Of a stretch of 64,000 bases of DNA, positions 51,385 through 61,916 are shown in pieces. This DNA is from Tissierella sp. Yu-01 (GTDB lineage: Bacteria > Bacillota > Clostridia > Tissierellales > Tissierellaceae), in the NCBI RefSeq assembly GCF_029537395.1, contig NZ_CP120677.1:2318566-2382565 (forward strand), written 5' to 3'. Each line of letters starts with the position of its first letter. The stretch's first letter is position 1. The notes beneath the pieces were generated by a model, which worked only from the letters and a program-made list of their open reading frames with translations, was not told the origin of the DNA and searched no databases. The position numbers and the translations under genes were made by a program.

Positions 51385-51711
51385 ATGGCAAAAGAAGCAA
51401 TAGAAACCGTAAAACAAGCGGAAGATAAGGCAAAGTTACTATTGCAGGAAGCTGTACAAGCTTCTAAGTATTCTAAAGACGAGGCTATTAAAGCTGCTGA
51501 AGAAGGATATAAAAAAATAATAAATGAAGCAGAAAATGAGGCCGAAGATATAAAAAACAGTGCTAGAAGAGAAGGTGATTCTGCAGCTCAACCTATTATG
51601 GAAAAGGGTAAGCAAGATGCAAATGTTATCCTTAACTTAAAGGATGATGAATTGAAATTGGCAGTAAACATTATTATTGAGAGGATCGTGAATACCAATG
51701 GCAATAGTTAA
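51385..51711 (+). CDS. ntpF: V-type ATPase peripheral stalk subunit (G/H)
   Basis: A 108-residue, almost fully helical coiled-coil protein (KQAEDKAKLLLQEAVQASKYSKDEAIKAAEEGYKKI, rich in Ala, Glu and Lys). It is the NtpF/AhaH subunit, which pairs with subunit E to form the peripheral stalk. It is the first gene of a nine-gene operon. The ATG has AGGAGGTG, and the subunit I gene begins inside its last 14 bases. The helical register, with hendecad-like spacing of Ala, is what links it to the stalk family. Confidence 0.9.
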   Translation: MAKEAIETVKQAEDKAKLLLQEAVQASKYSKDEAIKAAEEGYKKIINEAENEAEDIKNSARREGDSAAQPIMEKGKQDANVILNLKDDELKLAVNIIIERIVNTNGNS

Positions 51712-53644
51712 AATGAGTAAATTTGATCTGTTTGCCTTTGATTCAGATAGGGAAAATCTTCTCCATGAGCTTCAAAAATTCAAATATGTTCATTTTTCAA
51801 ATCTTGATAAAGATGAATCCCTTAAAGAAATTGGTTTAAAGAATGTTGAGGTTCCTGAAGTAGTTGTAGCTTTAGATGAGGAAATATCAAAAGTAAAATA
51901 TGGTATAGAAGAATTATCTAAATATCACGTAAAGGAAACTGGAATCAACGCTATGAAAAAAGGTCTTGAGACTTTAAGTTTTGAAGAGCTTGAATTAAGA
52001 GCCTCAAAGGTTGATTATAAGAATATTTATACTCAACTTAAAGACTTGAGTGACAAGAAAGATTCCCTAATTCAGGACATAACAAAGTTAAACTCATCTA
52101 TTGGTGAATTAAACCCTTGGACTAAATTAAATAGTCCTATAAGAGATTTGAACAAATTTGAGAATAGTGAAGTGCTCTTGGGAACAATACCTAAAAAGCT
52201 TAAACAAAAAATTGAGACAGAGTTATTGGACACTAAGTATACTTATTTAGAGATTCTAAGCGAAGACAAGGATAATATCTATGTTTTTGCAATAACTTCA
52301 AAATCGGAAGCTGATGTCTTAAGAGAAATACTTAGAAATAATAGTTTTACCAGTGTTAAGCTCGCAGGTGAAGATGAACCTTCAAAGGAAATTTTAAAGA
52401 TTCAAGAGCAGATTAATAATAAGCAAGATGAAGTAAAAGCATATGAAGACAAGATAAGGCAACTTTCTAATACACTAACAGACTTGGAAGTAGAGTATGA
52501 GTATCTTATGAATAAGAAATTGAGACTATTAGCTTCAGAAAAATTCATGACAACTGATAGCGTAAACGTTATTCAAGGGTATATACCAACAGATATGGAA
52601 AGTGACTTCGTTAAATCAATAAATTTAGCTCTCCCAAATAAACACTATATCGAAATCAATGAAGCTGATAGAGATGATCCAGAAGTTCCGGTGCTACTTC
52701 AAAACTCAAAATTTGCACAATCATTTGAGTCTCTAACTGGAATGTATGCTTTGCCTAAGTACAATGAAATAGACCCAACGCCATTCTTAGCGCCATTTTA
52801 TCTTGCATTCTTTGGTATGATGATTGCAGATATAGGTTATGGATTGATAATGTTAGTAGGTACATTAATAGCCCTTAAGTTATTTAATTTAACAGAGGGT
52901 ATGAGAAATTCTATGAGATTTTTCCACTACTTAAGCTATTCCACAATAGTTTGGGGTGGAATATATGGATCTTTCCTAGGCGGAATTGTCCCTTTACCAG
53001 GATTAATCAATCCATCAGAACAATATAATGAGCTGCTTATAATATCTATAGCATTTGGAGCAATACACCTGTTCTATGGATTAGGACTGAAAGCTTATTT
53101 AAGCATAAGAGAGGGTAAGTTGTGGGATGCATTATTTGATGTAGGATTCTGGTACATGGCATTAGTTGGCGGAGCACTATTTTTAATTGCAATGGTTTTA
53201 GGCTTACCTGCTAATATTAAGAATATTGGAATGGTAGTCATGATTATAGGTATGGTTGGTATAGTAGCAACTGGAGGAAGAGATGCTAAGAGTATTCCAG
53301 GTAAAGCTGCTGGTGGTCTTTATAGTCTATATGGAATATCAAGCTATGTAGGTGATTTTGTATCATATTCCAGACTAATGGCTTTAGGATTATCAGGTGG
53401 ATTTATTGCTTCAGCCATAAATATGATGGTGGATATGTTGTTCGCAAAAGGCATATTAGGGATTATAGGTGGTATCGTAGTTTTCCTAATTGGTCAGGCG
53501 TTTAATGTGTTCTTAAGTATCCTAAGTGCTTATGTTCATACAATAAGACTTACCTATGTAGAATTCTTTGGTAAATTCTATGAAGGTGGAGGAAAAGGAT
53601 TTAATTTATTTAGAAACAATACAAAATATATAAACCTAAAATAG
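51698..53644 (+). CDS. ntpI: V-type ATPase subunit I (membrane stator)
   Basis: A 648-residue, two-part protein. The cytosolic N-terminal half (1-360) has coiled coils, e.g. IQEQINNKQDEVKAYEDKIRQLSNTL. The C-terminal half has about seven or eight TM helices, with PFYLAFFGMMIADIGYGLIML near 370-390, the half-channel region SYVGDFVSYSRLMALGLSGGF near 550-570 and the Arg-bearing HTIRLTYVEFFGKFYEGGG near 620. It forms the ion path next to the K ring. It overlaps the previous gene; the ATG at 51698 may be replaced by the in-frame ATG at 51713. Confidence 0.95.
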   Translation: MAIVKMSKFDLFAFDSDRENLLHELQKFKYVHFSNLDKDESLKEIGLKNVEVPEVVVALDEEISKVKYGIEELSKYHVKETGINAMKKGLETLSFEELELRASKVDYKNIYTQLKDLSDKKDSLIQDITKLNSSIGELNPWTKLNSPIRDLNKFENSEVLLGTIPKKLKQKIETELLDTKYTYLEILSEDKDNIYVFAITSKSEADVLREILRNNSFTSVKLAGEDEPSKEILKIQEQINNKQDEVKAYEDKIRQLSNTLTDLEVEYEYLMNKKLRLLASEKFMTTDSVNVIQGYIPTDMESDFVKSINLALPNKHYIEINEADRDDPEVPVLLQNSKFAQSFESLTGMYALPKYNEIDPTPFLAPFYLAFFGMMIADIGYGLIMLVGTLIALKLFNLTEGMRNSMRFFHYLSYSTIVWGGIYGSFLGGIVPLPGLINPSEQYNELLIISIAFGAIHLFYGLGLKAYLSIREGKLWDALFDVGFWYMALVGGALFLIAMVLGLPANIKNIGMVVMIIGMVGIVATGGRDAKSIPGKAAGGLYSLYGISSYVGDFVSYSRLMALGLSGGFIASAINMMVDMLFAKGILGIIGGIVVFLIGQAFNVFLSILSAYVHTIRLTYVEFFGKFYEGGGKGFNLFRNNTKYINLK

Positions 53645-53648
53645 TTAA

Positions 53649-54140
<492 letters not shown>

Positions 54141-54161
54141 AAAAATTAAGGAAGTGAAGTT

Positions 54162-54719
54162 ATGTCAAATCTAGAGAACCTAACACAAAAGATTCTTGAT
54201 GATGCAAAGAAAGAAGCTGACTTAATTATTGGAGAATCTAATAAGAAGAAAGAAGAGATAGTGAATTTAAAGATTAAGGAAGCTAATGAAACAAAGACAA
54301 GAATCTTAGAAAAAGCTTCTAGAGAAGCAGAAATGATTAAGGATAGGATAATCTCAAATGCAGAATTAAGTGTTAGAGATGAAAAATTAAAAGCAAAGCA
54401 AGTAATTATTGAAAAGGTATTTTCACTTGCTAAAGATAATTTAAAGAGTTTAAATGAAGATGATTTTATAAGGTTTTTAAAGGGAAATATAGAAACCATG
54501 TCGCTAGATGGCTCAGAGGTTTTAATAGTGCCAGAATACATGAAGGAAAAAGTAAAATCTTTAGGATTATCCATTAATGTTTCTGAAGATGAAATGGTTG
54601 AATCAGGGTTTTTAATTAAAAATAATAATGTGATTATGAATTACTCTTTTGAATCTCTGGTAGATTTTTTAAGAGAAGAGCTTGAAGGAGAAATAGCAGT
54701 AAAGCTGTTTAAAGAATAG
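54162..54719 (+). CDS. ntpE: V-type ATPase subunit E (peripheral stalk)
   Basis: A 185-residue protein with a long N-terminal helix (about 1-95, SNLENLTQKILDDAKKEADLIIGESNKKKEEIVNL) that pairs with the G/H subunit. A globular C-terminal part (LKSLNEDDFIRFLKGNIETMSLDG, ESGFLIKNNNVIMNYSFESLVDFL) contacts subunit B. It stands between the K and C genes, with GGAAGTG before its ATG. The long coiled-coil plus alpha/beta end is the NtpE layout. Confidence 0.93.
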   Translation: MSNLENLTQKILDDAKKEADLIIGESNKKKEEIVNLKIKEANETKTRILEKASREAEMIKDRIISNAELSVRDEKLKAKQVIIEKVFSLAKDNLKSLNEDDFIRFLKGNIETMSLDGSEVLIVPEYMKEKVKSLGLSINVSEDEMVESGFLIKNNNVIMNYSFESLVDFLREELEGEIAVKLFKE

Positions 54720-54729
54720 GAGTGATTTC

Positions 54730-55731
54730 ATGGATAGAATGGATTTTGTCCAAGGCGTTACAAGAACCAGAGTCCTTGAAACAAGACTCCTTTCAAGGAC
54801 AAGAATAGATAGAATGATAGAGGCTAGAGATATCGATGAGGTTCTTAAAGTCTTAAATGAAACTGAATACTCTAATTCATTAGCAGGTATTACCAGAGGA
54901 GAAGAATATGAAAAGGTTCTCTCCAATGAATTAAACAGGGTATATGAGTTAATGAGGGAGATAACAAAGGATCAGATTGTTGTCGATATTTTGGCATTGA
55001 AATATGATTATCATAACCTAAAAGTAATGATAAAAGAAAAAGAAGCAAATAAGGACCTATCAGATTTATATGTATCATTGGGAACTACTGATTACAAAGA
55101 TATAAAAAGTGAATTTTTACATGGGAATCTAAATGGAATAAAACCTGAATTTAAAGACGCTATTGAAGCAGTTCTTAAAGATTTGGAGGAGACTAAGGAT
55201 CCTCAGAGAATAGATATAATCATGGATAGATACTATTATGAACACTTATATAATATGGCAAAGGAAACTAAGATTGACTTGTTCATAAATTATGTTAAAG
55301 ATATGATCGATTTCATAAATATAAAGTCCTCCATTAGGTTAAAAAAACAAGGGAAGGATATTAGATTCTTTGAAGATGTTATCCTGCCTAATGGTAATAT
55401 AGATAAGGAGACTATTCTATTTACTCTAAATGATAATATTGATAATATGATCCTTAAATTTAAAAATTCTAAGATCAGTTCTGGATTGATTAAAGGTTTG
55501 GAATCATATAAAGAGACCAATCGACTTACTGATTTGGAAAAATACATGGATGATTATTTAATGGAATTAAATAAGCCATCTAAATACATTCATTTTGGTC
55601 CAGAACCGATATTTTCATATATAGTAGCAAAGGAAACAGAGATTAAGACCTTGAGAATAATTATGGTTTCCAAATTAAACAATCTTTCTCCAGATGTCAT
55701 AAGAGAAAGGGTGCGTGATTTATATGTTTAA
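54730..55731 (+). CDS. ntpC: V-type ATPase subunit C (central stalk adaptor)
   Basis: A 333-residue all-helical protein of the V-type d/NtpC family, which links the central stalk DF to the K ring. Visible blocks are [27 protein letters not shown] near residues 4-30, [18 protein letters not shown] near 90, [13 protein letters not shown] near 165, and the C-terminal [39 protein letters not shown]. The ATG has AGGAGTG upstream. The F subunit gene overlaps its end. Confidence 0.93.
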   Translation: MDRMDFVQGVTRTRVLETRLLSRTRIDRMIEARDIDEVLKVLNETEYSNSLAGITRGEEYEKVLSNELNRVYELMREITKDQIVVDILALKYDYHNLKVMIKEKEANKDLSDLYVSLGTTDYKDIKSEFLHGNLNGIKPEFKDAIEAVLKDLEETKDPQRIDIIMDRYYYEHLYNMAKETKIDLFINYVKDMIDFINIKSSIRLKKQGKDIRFFEDVILPNGNIDKETILFTLNDNIDNMILKFKNSKISSGLIKGLESYKETNRLTDLEKYMDDYLMELNKPSKYIHFGPEPIFSYIVAKETEIKTLRIIMVSKLNNLSPDVIRERVRDLYV

Positions 55732-56032
55732 GATAGCAGTAGTAGGAGATAAAGATTCAGTTCTGGCCTTTAAGGCATTAGGTGTGGATGTATTTACAGT
55801 CTTCGATGGCGATGAAGCAAGAAGAACTGTAGACACCATTGCCCGAGATAACTATGGTATTATATTTATCACTGAGCAAATAGCTAGTTTAATACCGGAT
55901 ACCATAGATCGTTATGATAAAGAGATAATCCCTGCGGTGATTCTGATTCCTAGTAATCAGGGGACGCTTAATATTGGTATGAATCGTATAAACGAAAACG
56001 TGGAAAAAGCCGTAGGATCAAATATATTGTAG
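55724..56032 (+). CDS. ntpG: V-type ATPase subunit F (central stalk)
   Basis: A 102-residue Rossmann-like protein, NtpG of E. hirae, which binds subunit D and stimulates ATP hydrolysis. Key stretches are [23 protein letters not shown] at the start and [21 protein letters not shown] in the middle. The frame runs from a GTG at 55715, but the ATG at 55724 is preferred because AAAGGGTG precedes it and family members begin near this Met. It overlaps subunit C by 8 bases. Confidence 0.9.
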   Translation: MFKIAVVGDKDSVLAFKALGVDVFTVFDGDEARRTVDTIARDNYGIIFITEQIASLIPDTIDRYDKEIIPAVILIPSNQGTLNIGMNRINENVEKAVGSNIL

Positions 56033-56048
56033 AAAGAGAGGGCTTATC

Positions 56049-57812
56049 TTGAAGGTAGGAAAAATAATAAAAGTTTCTGGCCCCTTAGTAGTAGCGGAGG
56101 GGATGGATGAAGCAAACGTATATGACGTTGTTAACGTATCAAATGATAGATTGATTGGTGAAATAATTGAAATGAGAGGTGATAAAGCCTCCATTCAAGT
56201 ATACGAAGAAACTACAGGAATAGGACCTGGGGATCCAGTATATACAACAGGTGAACCACTATCAGTAGAATTAGGACCTGGAATTATCGAGACCATGTTC
56301 GATGGGATTCAAAGGCCCCTTGAAGATTTAAGAGACGTAGCAGGTGACTTTTTAGCAAGAGGTTCAGAAGTGAAGAGTCTAAATAGAGATAAGAAATGGG
56401 AATTTACACCTACAGTGAAGGTAGGAGACGAAGTATCCCAAGGTGATGTTATAGGAACTGTTCAAGAAACTCCTATTGTACTTCACAAAATAATGGTTCC
56501 ATCAGGAGTTTCAGGTAAGGTTACTGAAATCAAAAGTGGTGAATTTACAGTTGTAGATGATATCTGTACACTAGATGGCACTAAAAAATTACAAATGATG
56601 CAAAAATGGCCAGTAAGAAAAGGTAGAGGATATCAACAAAAACTTAATCCTAGTACACCTCTTATAACTGGACAAAGAGTTATAGATACATTCTTCCCAG
56701 TATCAAAGGGAGGAGCAGCAGCGATTCCTGGTCCTTTCGGTTCAGGTAAAACTGTAGTACAACATCAGCTTGCAAAATGGGCAGATGCTGAAATAGTTGT
56801 TTATGTAGGCTGTGGAGAACGTGGTAATGAGATGACAGACGTACTTATGGAGTTCCCTGAAATAATTGACCCTAAGACTGGGGAATCATTAATGAAGAGA
56901 ACTGTATTAATTGCAAATACATCTAATATGCCAGTAGCAGCTAGAGAGGCTTCAATTTATACAGGTATAACAATAGCTGAATACTTTAGAGATATGGGCT
57001 ATTCTGTAGCTATAATGGCTGACTCAACTTCCAGATGGGCAGAGGCTTTAAGAGAGATGTCCGGAAGACTTGAAGAGATGCCCGGTGATGAAGGATACCC
57101 TGCATATCTTGCATCTCGTGCAGCAGCATTCTATGAAAGAGCTGGTAAAGTAGTTTGCTATGGTAGTGACAATAGAGAAGGAGCTGTAACAGTAATTGGA
57201 GCAGTATCCCCTCCAGGTGGAGATATTTCTGAACCGGTATCACAGGCTACATTAAGAATAGTTAAGGTATTCTGGGGATTGGATTATGCACTATCATATA
57301 AGAGACACTTCCCGGCAATTAACTGGTTAAATTCCTATTCTCTATATCAGGATAAAATAGATGAATGGATGAACAACAGTATAGATAAAGAGTTCTCTAA
57401 AATGAGAACAAAAGCAATGGGTTTATTACAAGACGAATCAGAATTACAAGAAATAGTAAGACTAGTTGGTATAGATTCGCTTTCTGAGACAGACCAATTA
57501 AAGCTTGAAGCGACTAAGTCAATTAGAGAAGACTTTTTACAGCAAAATGCATTCCATGATGTTGATACCTATTGCTCGTTAAATAAATCAAATAAGATGC
57601 TAAAATTGGTATTGAAATTCTATGAGGAAGGCCTAAGAGCATTAGACCATGGTGTATATCTAAAGGATATCTTAAATATGGAAGTTAGAAATAGAATTGC
57701 AAGAGCTAAATATATACCAGAAGATAATATTAATGACTTAGATAATATGGAAAAAGAGCTAAAGGACGAAATAGATAATTTAATAAGCAAAGGAGGTATC
57801 CTTAATGCTTAA
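56049..57812 (+). CDS. ntpA: V-type ATPase catalytic subunit A
   Basis: A 587-residue catalytic subunit. The non-homologous insertion typical of A subunits is present (about 115-190). The P-loop [17 protein letters not shown] lies near residues 230-246, followed by [12 protein letters not shown] (catalytic Glu) near 257, [31 protein letters not shown] near 325 and the arginine-finger region in the C-terminal half. The start is TTG at 56049 behind GAGAGGGC. The B gene overlaps its end by 8 bases. Confidence 0.97.
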   Translation: MKVGKIIKVSGPLVVAEGMDEANVYDVVNVSNDRLIGEIIEMRGDKASIQVYEETTGIGPGDPVYTTGEPLSVELGPGIIETMFDGIQRPLEDLRDVAGDFLARGSEVKSLNRDKKWEFTPTVKVGDEVSQGDVIGTVQETPIVLHKIMVPSGVSGKVTEIKSGEFTVVDDICTLDGTKKLQMMQKWPVRKGRGYQQKLNPSTPLITGQRVIDTFFPVSKGGAAAIPGPFGSGKTVVQHQLAKWADAEIVVYVGCGERGNEMTDVLMEFPEIIDPKTGESLMKRTVLIANTSNMPVAAREASIYTGITIAEYFRDMGYSVAIMADSTSRWAEALREMSGRLEEMPGDEGYPAYLASRAAAFYERAGKVVCYGSDNREGAVTVIGAVSPPGGDISEPVSQATLRIVKVFWGLDYALSYKRHFPAINWLNSYSLYQDKIDEWMNNSIDKEFSKMRTKAMGLLQDESELQEIVRLVGIDSLSETDQLKLEATKSIREDFLQQNAFHDVDTYCSLNKSNKMLKLVLKFYEEGLRALDHGVYLKDILNMEVRNRIARAKYIPEDNINDLDNMEKELKDEIDNLISKGGILNA

Positions 57813-59193
57813 AGAGTATAAAACAGTAAGTGAAGTAGTTGGACCCTTGATGGTTGTTGAAGGAGTAGAAGGAGCCAAATACGAAGAACTAGTAGAAATA
57901 GAAATTCAAACTGGTGAAAAAAGAAGAGGTAGAGTTCTTGAAGTAAACGGAGATAAAGCTATGATTCAGCTTTTCGAAGGTTCATCAGGAATCAACCTTA
58001 AAAATACAAGTGTTAGATTCTTAGGTAGGCCACTTGAATTAGGTGTATCAGAAGACATGATCGGAAGAATATTCGATGGTCTTGGTAGACCAAAGGATAA
58101 CGGACCAAAGATCATACCAGAAAAGAAAGTAGATATAAATGGTGTACCAATTAACCCAGTATCAAGAGATTATCCAGATGAGTTTATTCAAACGGGAATT
58201 TCCTGTATAGACGGTCTTAACACATTGGTTAGAGGACAAAAACTACCTATATTCTCAGGTTCAGGATTACCTCATAATCAGGTAGCGGCTCAGATTGCAA
58301 GACAGGCAAATGTACTAGGAACTGATACTAAGTTCGCAGTAGTATTCGGGGCTATGGGTATTACTTTTGAGGAAGCTCAGTTCTTCATCGATGACTTTAC
58401 AAGAACAGGAGCCATAGATAGAGCAGTATTATTTATGAACTTGGCTGATGACCCTGCAATTGAAAGAATAGCAACTCCTCGTATGGCACTTACTTGTGCA
58501 GAATACCTTGCTTTTGAAAAAGGTATGCACGTACTAGTTATATTAACAGACATGACAACTTATGCAGAAGCACTAAGAGAAACATCTGCAGCTAGAAAAG
58601 AAGTTCCAGGTAGACGTGGTTATCCGGGATACTTGTACACTGACCTTTCAACAATATATGAAAGAGCTGGAAGAATTAAGGGAAGAGATGGTTCTATTAC
58701 TCAAATTCCGATTCTAACCATGCCTGAAGATGATATTACTCATCCTATTCCTGACTTAACAGGATATATAACAGAAGGACAAATAATCCTTTCAAGAGAT
58801 TTATATAAGAGAGGTTTGGAACCTCCAATAAACGTAGTTCCATCTCTATCAAGACTTAAGGATAAGGGCATTGGTAAGGGCAAAACAAGAGAAGATCATG
58901 CTGATACAATGAACCAGTTATTCGCAGCATATACATCTGGTAGAGAAGCTAGAGAATTGGCTACAATCCTTGGTGAATCAGCATTAACAGATGCAGATAA
59001 AGCATTTGCTAAATTTGCTGAAGCCTTTGATGAGAAATATGTAAATCAAGGATATTATAACAACAGAAATATTATTGATACATTAGATTTGGGATGGGAA
59101 CTATTGAAGATAATTCCTAGAACTGAACTTAAGAGAATTAGAGATGAATATCTTGATAAATATCTTCCATTGGATGATAAAGGGGCTGAGTAG
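57805..59193 (+). CDS. ntpB: V-type ATPase regulatory subunit B
   Basis: A 462-residue non-catalytic nucleotide-binding subunit that alternates with A in the V1 head. It lacks a canonical P-loop ([20 protein letters not shown] in that position). It keeps [33 protein letters not shown] near residues 250-280 and the arginine-finger region [20 protein letters not shown] near 350. Translation starts within the end of ntpA with AAAGGAGG about eight bases earlier. Confidence 0.97.
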   Translation: MLKEYKTVSEVVGPLMVVEGVEGAKYEELVEIEIQTGEKRRGRVLEVNGDKAMIQLFEGSSGINLKNTSVRFLGRPLELGVSEDMIGRIFDGLGRPKDNGPKIIPEKKVDINGVPINPVSRDYPDEFIQTGISCIDGLNTLVRGQKLPIFSGSGLPHNQVAAQIARQANVLGTDTKFAVVFGAMGITFEEAQFFIDDFTRTGAIDRAVLFMNLADDPAIERIATPRMALTCAEYLAFEKGMHVLVILTDMTTYAEALRETSAARKEVPGRRGYPGYLYTDLSTIYERAGRIKGRDGSITQIPILTMPEDDITHPIPDLTGYITEGQIILSRDLYKRGLEPPINVVPSLSRLKDKGIGKGKTREDHADTMNQLFAAYTSGREARELATILGESALTDADKAFAKFAEAFDEKYVNQGYYNNRNIIDTLDLGWELLKIIPRTELKRIRDEYLDKYLPLDDKGAE

Positions 59194-59196
59194 TAG

Positions 59197-59832
59197 ATGG
59201 CTAAACTAAATGTTAATCCTACTCGTATGGAGCTCTCTACCCTCAAGGCTAGATTAAAGACTGCTACACGAGGCCATAAGCTATTAAAAGATAAACAAGA
59301 TGAGCTTATGAGAAGATTCATCGAGTTAATAAGGAAAAATAAAGACTTAAGACTTGAAGTAGAAGATGATTTGGGAGCTTCTTTCAAGGAATTCTTATTA
59401 GCCAGTGCCGTAATGTCACCGGAAATGATGGAAGAAGCTGTAGCTATGCCAAAGGAAAAGATTACAGTTGACATAAAGAAGAAAAATGTAATGAGTGTAA
59501 ATGTACCTGTTATGAATTTTAAAAGGGAGCTTGAAGGTGACGAAGGTAGTATATACCCATATGGATTTGCTCAAACTTCATCTGAACTTGATGATGCCAT
59601 AGCTAAGCTATATAGCATAATGCCAAAGCTGTTAGAATTGGCTGAAGTAGAAAAGGCTTGTCAGCTAATGGCAGATGAAATTGAAAAGACTAGAAGAAGA
59701 GTAAATGCCTTAGAGTATAGAACAATACCTGATCTTGAAGAAACCATAAGATTTATAAGAATGAAGCTTGATGAAAGTGAAAGAAGTACAATAACACGTC
59801 TAATGAAAGTTAAGGATATAATCAATAAATAA
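59197..59832 (+). CDS. ntpD: V-type ATPase subunit D (central rotor shaft)
   Basis: A 211-residue protein forming a long antiparallel coiled coil. The start [37 protein letters not shown] and the C-terminal [33 protein letters not shown] are the two halves of the family signature. It is the last gene of the operon, 3 bases after subunit B, and is followed by a terminator. E. hirae has further genes (ntpH, ntpJ) after D; none is seen here. Confidence 0.97.
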   Translation: MAKLNVNPTRMELSTLKARLKTATRGHKLLKDKQDELMRRFIELIRKNKDLRLEVEDDLGASFKEFLLASAVMSPEMMEEAVAMPKEKITVDIKKKNVMSVNVPVMNFKRELEGDEGSIYPYGFAQTSSELDDAIAKLYSIMPKLLELAEVEKACQLMADEIEKTRRRVNALEYRTIPDLEETIRFIRMKLDESERSTITRLMKVKDIINK

Positions 59833-59838
59833 AATAAA

Positions 59839-59877
59839 AAAATGAGAAAAAGAAACTATTCTTTTTCTCATTTTTTA
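59839..59877 (+). terminator. Terminator of the V-ATPase operon
   Basis: A 16-bp stem AAAATGAGAAAAAGAA / TTCTTTTTCTCATTTT with a 4-base loop, followed by more T. It is directly downstream of subunit D and just before the 3' end of the convergent tRNA-Val gene. Confidence 0.92.
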
Positions 59878-59888
59878 TGACAATTTTT

Positions 59889-59964
59889 TGGTAGTCGATA
59901 TTGGGCTCGAACCAACGACCTCCACGATGTCAACGTGGCGCTCTTCCAACTGAGCTAACCGACC
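59889..59964 (-). tRNA. tRNA-Val (anticodon GAC)
   Basis: A 76-base cloverleaf on the minus strand. The acceptor pairs are GGTCGGT/ATCGACT (with G-U at 1-72 and 6-67). The D arm is GCTCAGTTGGAAGAGC. The anticodon stem CCACG/CGTGG has loop TTGACAT (GAC), and the T arm is GTTGG-TTCGAGC-CCAAT. The 3' CCA is encoded. It stands alone. The assignment to valine follows from the GAC anticodon. Confidence 0.95.
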
Positions 59965-59987
59965 ATATAAAAACATTATAACAAACA

Positions 59988-60091
59988 AATTCACAATTCA
60001 CAATGCACAAATCACAATTGGAACCCTAGATTCTTCACTTATGTTCAGAAAGACAGAATTTACGACCGAAGGTCGTCTATAATTGTGAATT
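59988..60091. repeat. 104-bp intergenic repeat with inverted ends and family C half-site
   Basis: Perfect 11-bp ends AATTCACAATT / AATTGTGAATT bound the segment. Inside are a CGACC-GAA-GGTCG hairpin and GAACCCTAGATTCTTCACTT, which resembles the left arm of the 37762-37856 palindrome. No gene is visible in 59965-60186. Confidence 0.7.
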
Positions 60092-60186
60092 CAAAAACCA
60101 ATTCCTAATTGATTTTTATTAAATTTAATATTACACTATAATTAGAATATTGCAAAAAATAATCAATGTTGTAGAGAGGCGATAAT

Positions 60187-60864
60187 ATGCAAAAGATAAT
60201 AGAACCTATTATACATATATTATATCTTACATATATTTTCCTTATGGGAAGTTATTTTTTAAGAAATGCTCTAGGTAATAAACTATATAAAGGATTTGGC
60301 TATCTTGCAGTTACATTAGGACTTGCTGATTTGTGTTATCTAATTCCTAGAATGTATGCCTTGCTAACGACGGGCATAGAAGACAACTTAAAGTTTATAG
60401 GTTGGGGTAGGATTTTAAACTCTATAATTATTACATTTTTGTTTATCATCCTATATGAAATAACCAATAAAAGATATTCTAGAAAAGATAATGTCCCTTT
60501 AAATAAGACCTTTTATTTCCTCACAATTATGAGAATAGTATTATGTTTGATGCCTCCTAATAATTGGTTTGAAATGATTCCAAACTCTATTTTTGCATTA
60601 ATAAGGTTTATTCCCTTAGCATTAATGGGGGTATTATTATTGCTTATAATATTTATACATAGCAAGATGCATAGGGATGTACACTTCCAAATAATACTAT
60701 TGGGGGTCTTCCTTTTATTACCAACAATTGAGCCCCTAATATATTTTAAAGACTCATCTACATTTATAATTGCACTAACAATATTAAGAACTGTTACATT
60801 GAACATCATAATATTACTAGGTTTTAAGGAATTAAGAAAGATTACTGAACTAAGCAGATATTGA
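60187..60864 (+). CDS. Uncharacterised multi-pass membrane protein
   Basis: I do not recognise a family. The 225-residue protein has about seven hydrophobic helices: near residues 8-26, 36-54, 78-96, 110-125, 143-162, 172-190 and 195-212. Loops are short, with basic residues in NKRYSRKDN and HSKMHRDVH. PRMYALLTTGIEDNLKFIGWGRI and MPPNNWFEMIPNSIFALIRF hold Trp, Pro and Asn suited to a ligand pocket. It may be a small sensor or transporter. It is followed by a terminator and is independent of the Mrp operon. Confidence 0.65.
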   Translation: MQKIIEPIIHILYLTYIFLMGSYFLRNALGNKLYKGFGYLAVTLGLADLCYLIPRMYALLTTGIEDNLKFIGWGRILNSIIITFLFIILYEITNKRYSRKDNVPLNKTFYFLTIMRIVLCLMPPNNWFEMIPNSIFALIRFIPLALMGVLLLLIIFIHSKMHRDVHFQIILLGVFLLLPTIEPLIYFKDSSTFIIALTILRTVTLNIIILLGFKELRKITELSRY

Positions 60865-60876
60865 TGAAAACATTGT

Positions 60877-60907
60877 AAAAACTCAGGACAGAAAGTTCTG
60901 AGTTTTT
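60877..60907 (+). terminator. Terminator after the multi-pass membrane protein gene
   Basis: A 13-bp stem AAAAACTCAGGAC / GTTCTGAGTTTTT (one G-U pair, 5-base loop) with flanking T. It separates the unknown gene from the Mrp/Mbh promoter. Confidence 0.88.
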
Positions 60908-60926
60908 AGCTTTTTGTCTTTTCTAA

Positions 60927-60955
60927 TTGTCCTAGGACATAGGTTTTGTTATAAT
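60927..60955 (+). promoter_or_regulatory. Promoter of the Mrp/Mbh operon
   Basis: TTGTCC at 60927-60932, a 17-base spacer, and perfect TATAAT at 60950-60955. The first gene starts 34 bases later. The -35 box is inside a palindrome (60928-60939). Confidence 0.78.
60928..60939. promoter_or_regulatory. 12-bp palindrome on the -35 box (candidate operator)
   Basis: TGTCCTAGGACA is a perfect dyad covering five of six bases of the -35 box plus seven spacer bases. A bound repressor would block polymerase. The binding protein is not identified in this window. Confidence 0.5.
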
Positions 60956-60988
60956 CAAAATAGCCATCATTTTTTTGGAGGAATAAAA

Positions 60989-61120
60989 ATGAAATATGGA
61001 AAACTTTTCTTATCAATCATATTGATAATGGGAATCATTATCTATTCAGTTGCAGATATTAACCATGGTCATGGTTTAGATGAACATGGATTTAGAATCA
61101 TTAATGAAAGTAGGGGCTAA
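60989..61120 (+). CDS. 43-residue membrane peptide with His-rich tail
   Basis: A short gene at the head of the Mrp/Mbh operon. The N-terminal helix (MKYGKLFLSIILIMGIIIYS) would span the membrane once. The tail DINHGHGLDEHGFRIINESRG contains three His residues and several acidic residues, suited to metal binding. The ATG at 60989 has TTGGAGGAA before it; the longer frame from 60914 is not preferred. The stop is one base before the MrpE start. I know no family name. Small membrane proteins in ion pump operons may assist assembly. Confidence 0.65.
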   Translation: MKYGKLFLSIILIMGIIIYSVADINHGHGLDEHGFRIINESRG

Positions 61121-61121
61121 T

Positions 61122-61583
61122 ATGCTGTATATATTGTTGTTTTTATTTTGGATAATGCTCAATGGCAGTATTACTATTGAAATCGTTTTATTTGGACTGG
61201 TGATATGCCTATTTGTTTATATATTTACATATAAAAACACCAGATTAACATCCAATATGGAAAAGAATATCTTAAGAAAATTATGTGGTATTTTAAAATA
61301 TTTAATTATATTAATTGTAGAAGTTTACAAATCTAACATAACTATTATAAAGCTTGTACTAAGCCCAACTCCTGAGATTAAACCAACATTAAAATTTATC
61401 AAGGTAGATTTAAATTCGCGTATAGCTAGAGTAGCATTAGCAAATTCCATAACTTTAACTCCTGGAACCATTACTGTCTCAATGAATGAAAATGACTATT
61501 TAATTCATGCCCTTCATAAAGATTATTTAGATGGAATTGAGGAATCGATCTTTGTTGAAAAGTTAAAGGAATTGGAGGAATAG
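61122..61583 (+). CDS. Mrp/Mnh antiporter subunit E-like protein (MbhA-like)
   Basis: A 153-residue membrane protein. The N-terminal two helices (MLYILLFLFWIMLNGSITIEIVLFG) are followed by a basic loop and the third helix, then a cytosolic alpha/beta tail with LANSITLTPGTITVSMNENDYLIHAL near residues 107-132. That is the MnhE signature. The ATG at 61122 has TAGGGGC upstream; a longer frame from 61080 overlaps the small gene and is less likely. It belongs to a chain of genes (E, F, G, DUF4040, B, C, D). Confidence 0.92.
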   Translation: MLYILLFLFWIMLNGSITIEIVLFGLVICLFVYIFTYKNTRLTSNMEKNILRKLCGILKYLIILIVEVYKSNITIIKLVLSPTPEIKPTLKFIKVDLNSRIARVALANSITLTPGTITVSMNENDYLIHALHKDYLDGIEESIFVEKLKELEE

Positions 61584-61586
61584 AAC

Positions 61587-61916
61587 ATGGATATTTTATG
61601 GGCTCAAGAATTAGTTCTTATAGTCGGAATTGTATTTTTAGCTATTACGGCTATTTTTTGTTTAATCAGATCAATATTAGGACCTAGATTTACTGATAGA
61701 ATATTAGGAATAAACGTAATAAACGTTAAGATAATTATATTAATATGTATATTGGCAGCTTATTTAAAAAAGACATATTTAGTAGATATTGCTTTAGTTT
61801 ATGCTGCAATAAGTTTTTTATCAGTAGTTGTGCTGTCTAGATTATATCTTAAAGAATACCTAGATAACAATCTGAAGAAATCAAAAAAGGATGGTGACAA
61901 TAGTGGAGTTAATTAG
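61587..61916 (+). CDS. Mrp/Mnh subunit F-like protein (MbhB-like)
   Basis: A 109-residue membrane protein with three helices. FCLIRSILGPRFTDRILGINVINVKIIILICILAAYLKKTYLVDIALVYAAISFLSVVVLSRLYL covers the family core, including GPxxxDRxL and DIALVYA. It is four bases downstream of subunit E. The C-terminal tail (DNNLKKSKKDGDNSG) is basic. It is likely an assembly part of the membrane arm. Confidence 0.92.
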   Translation: MDILWAQELVLIVGIVFLAITAIFCLIRSILGPRFTDRILGINVINVKIIILICILAAYLKKTYLVDIALVYAAISFLSVVVLSRLYLKEYLDNNLKKSKKDGDNSGVN

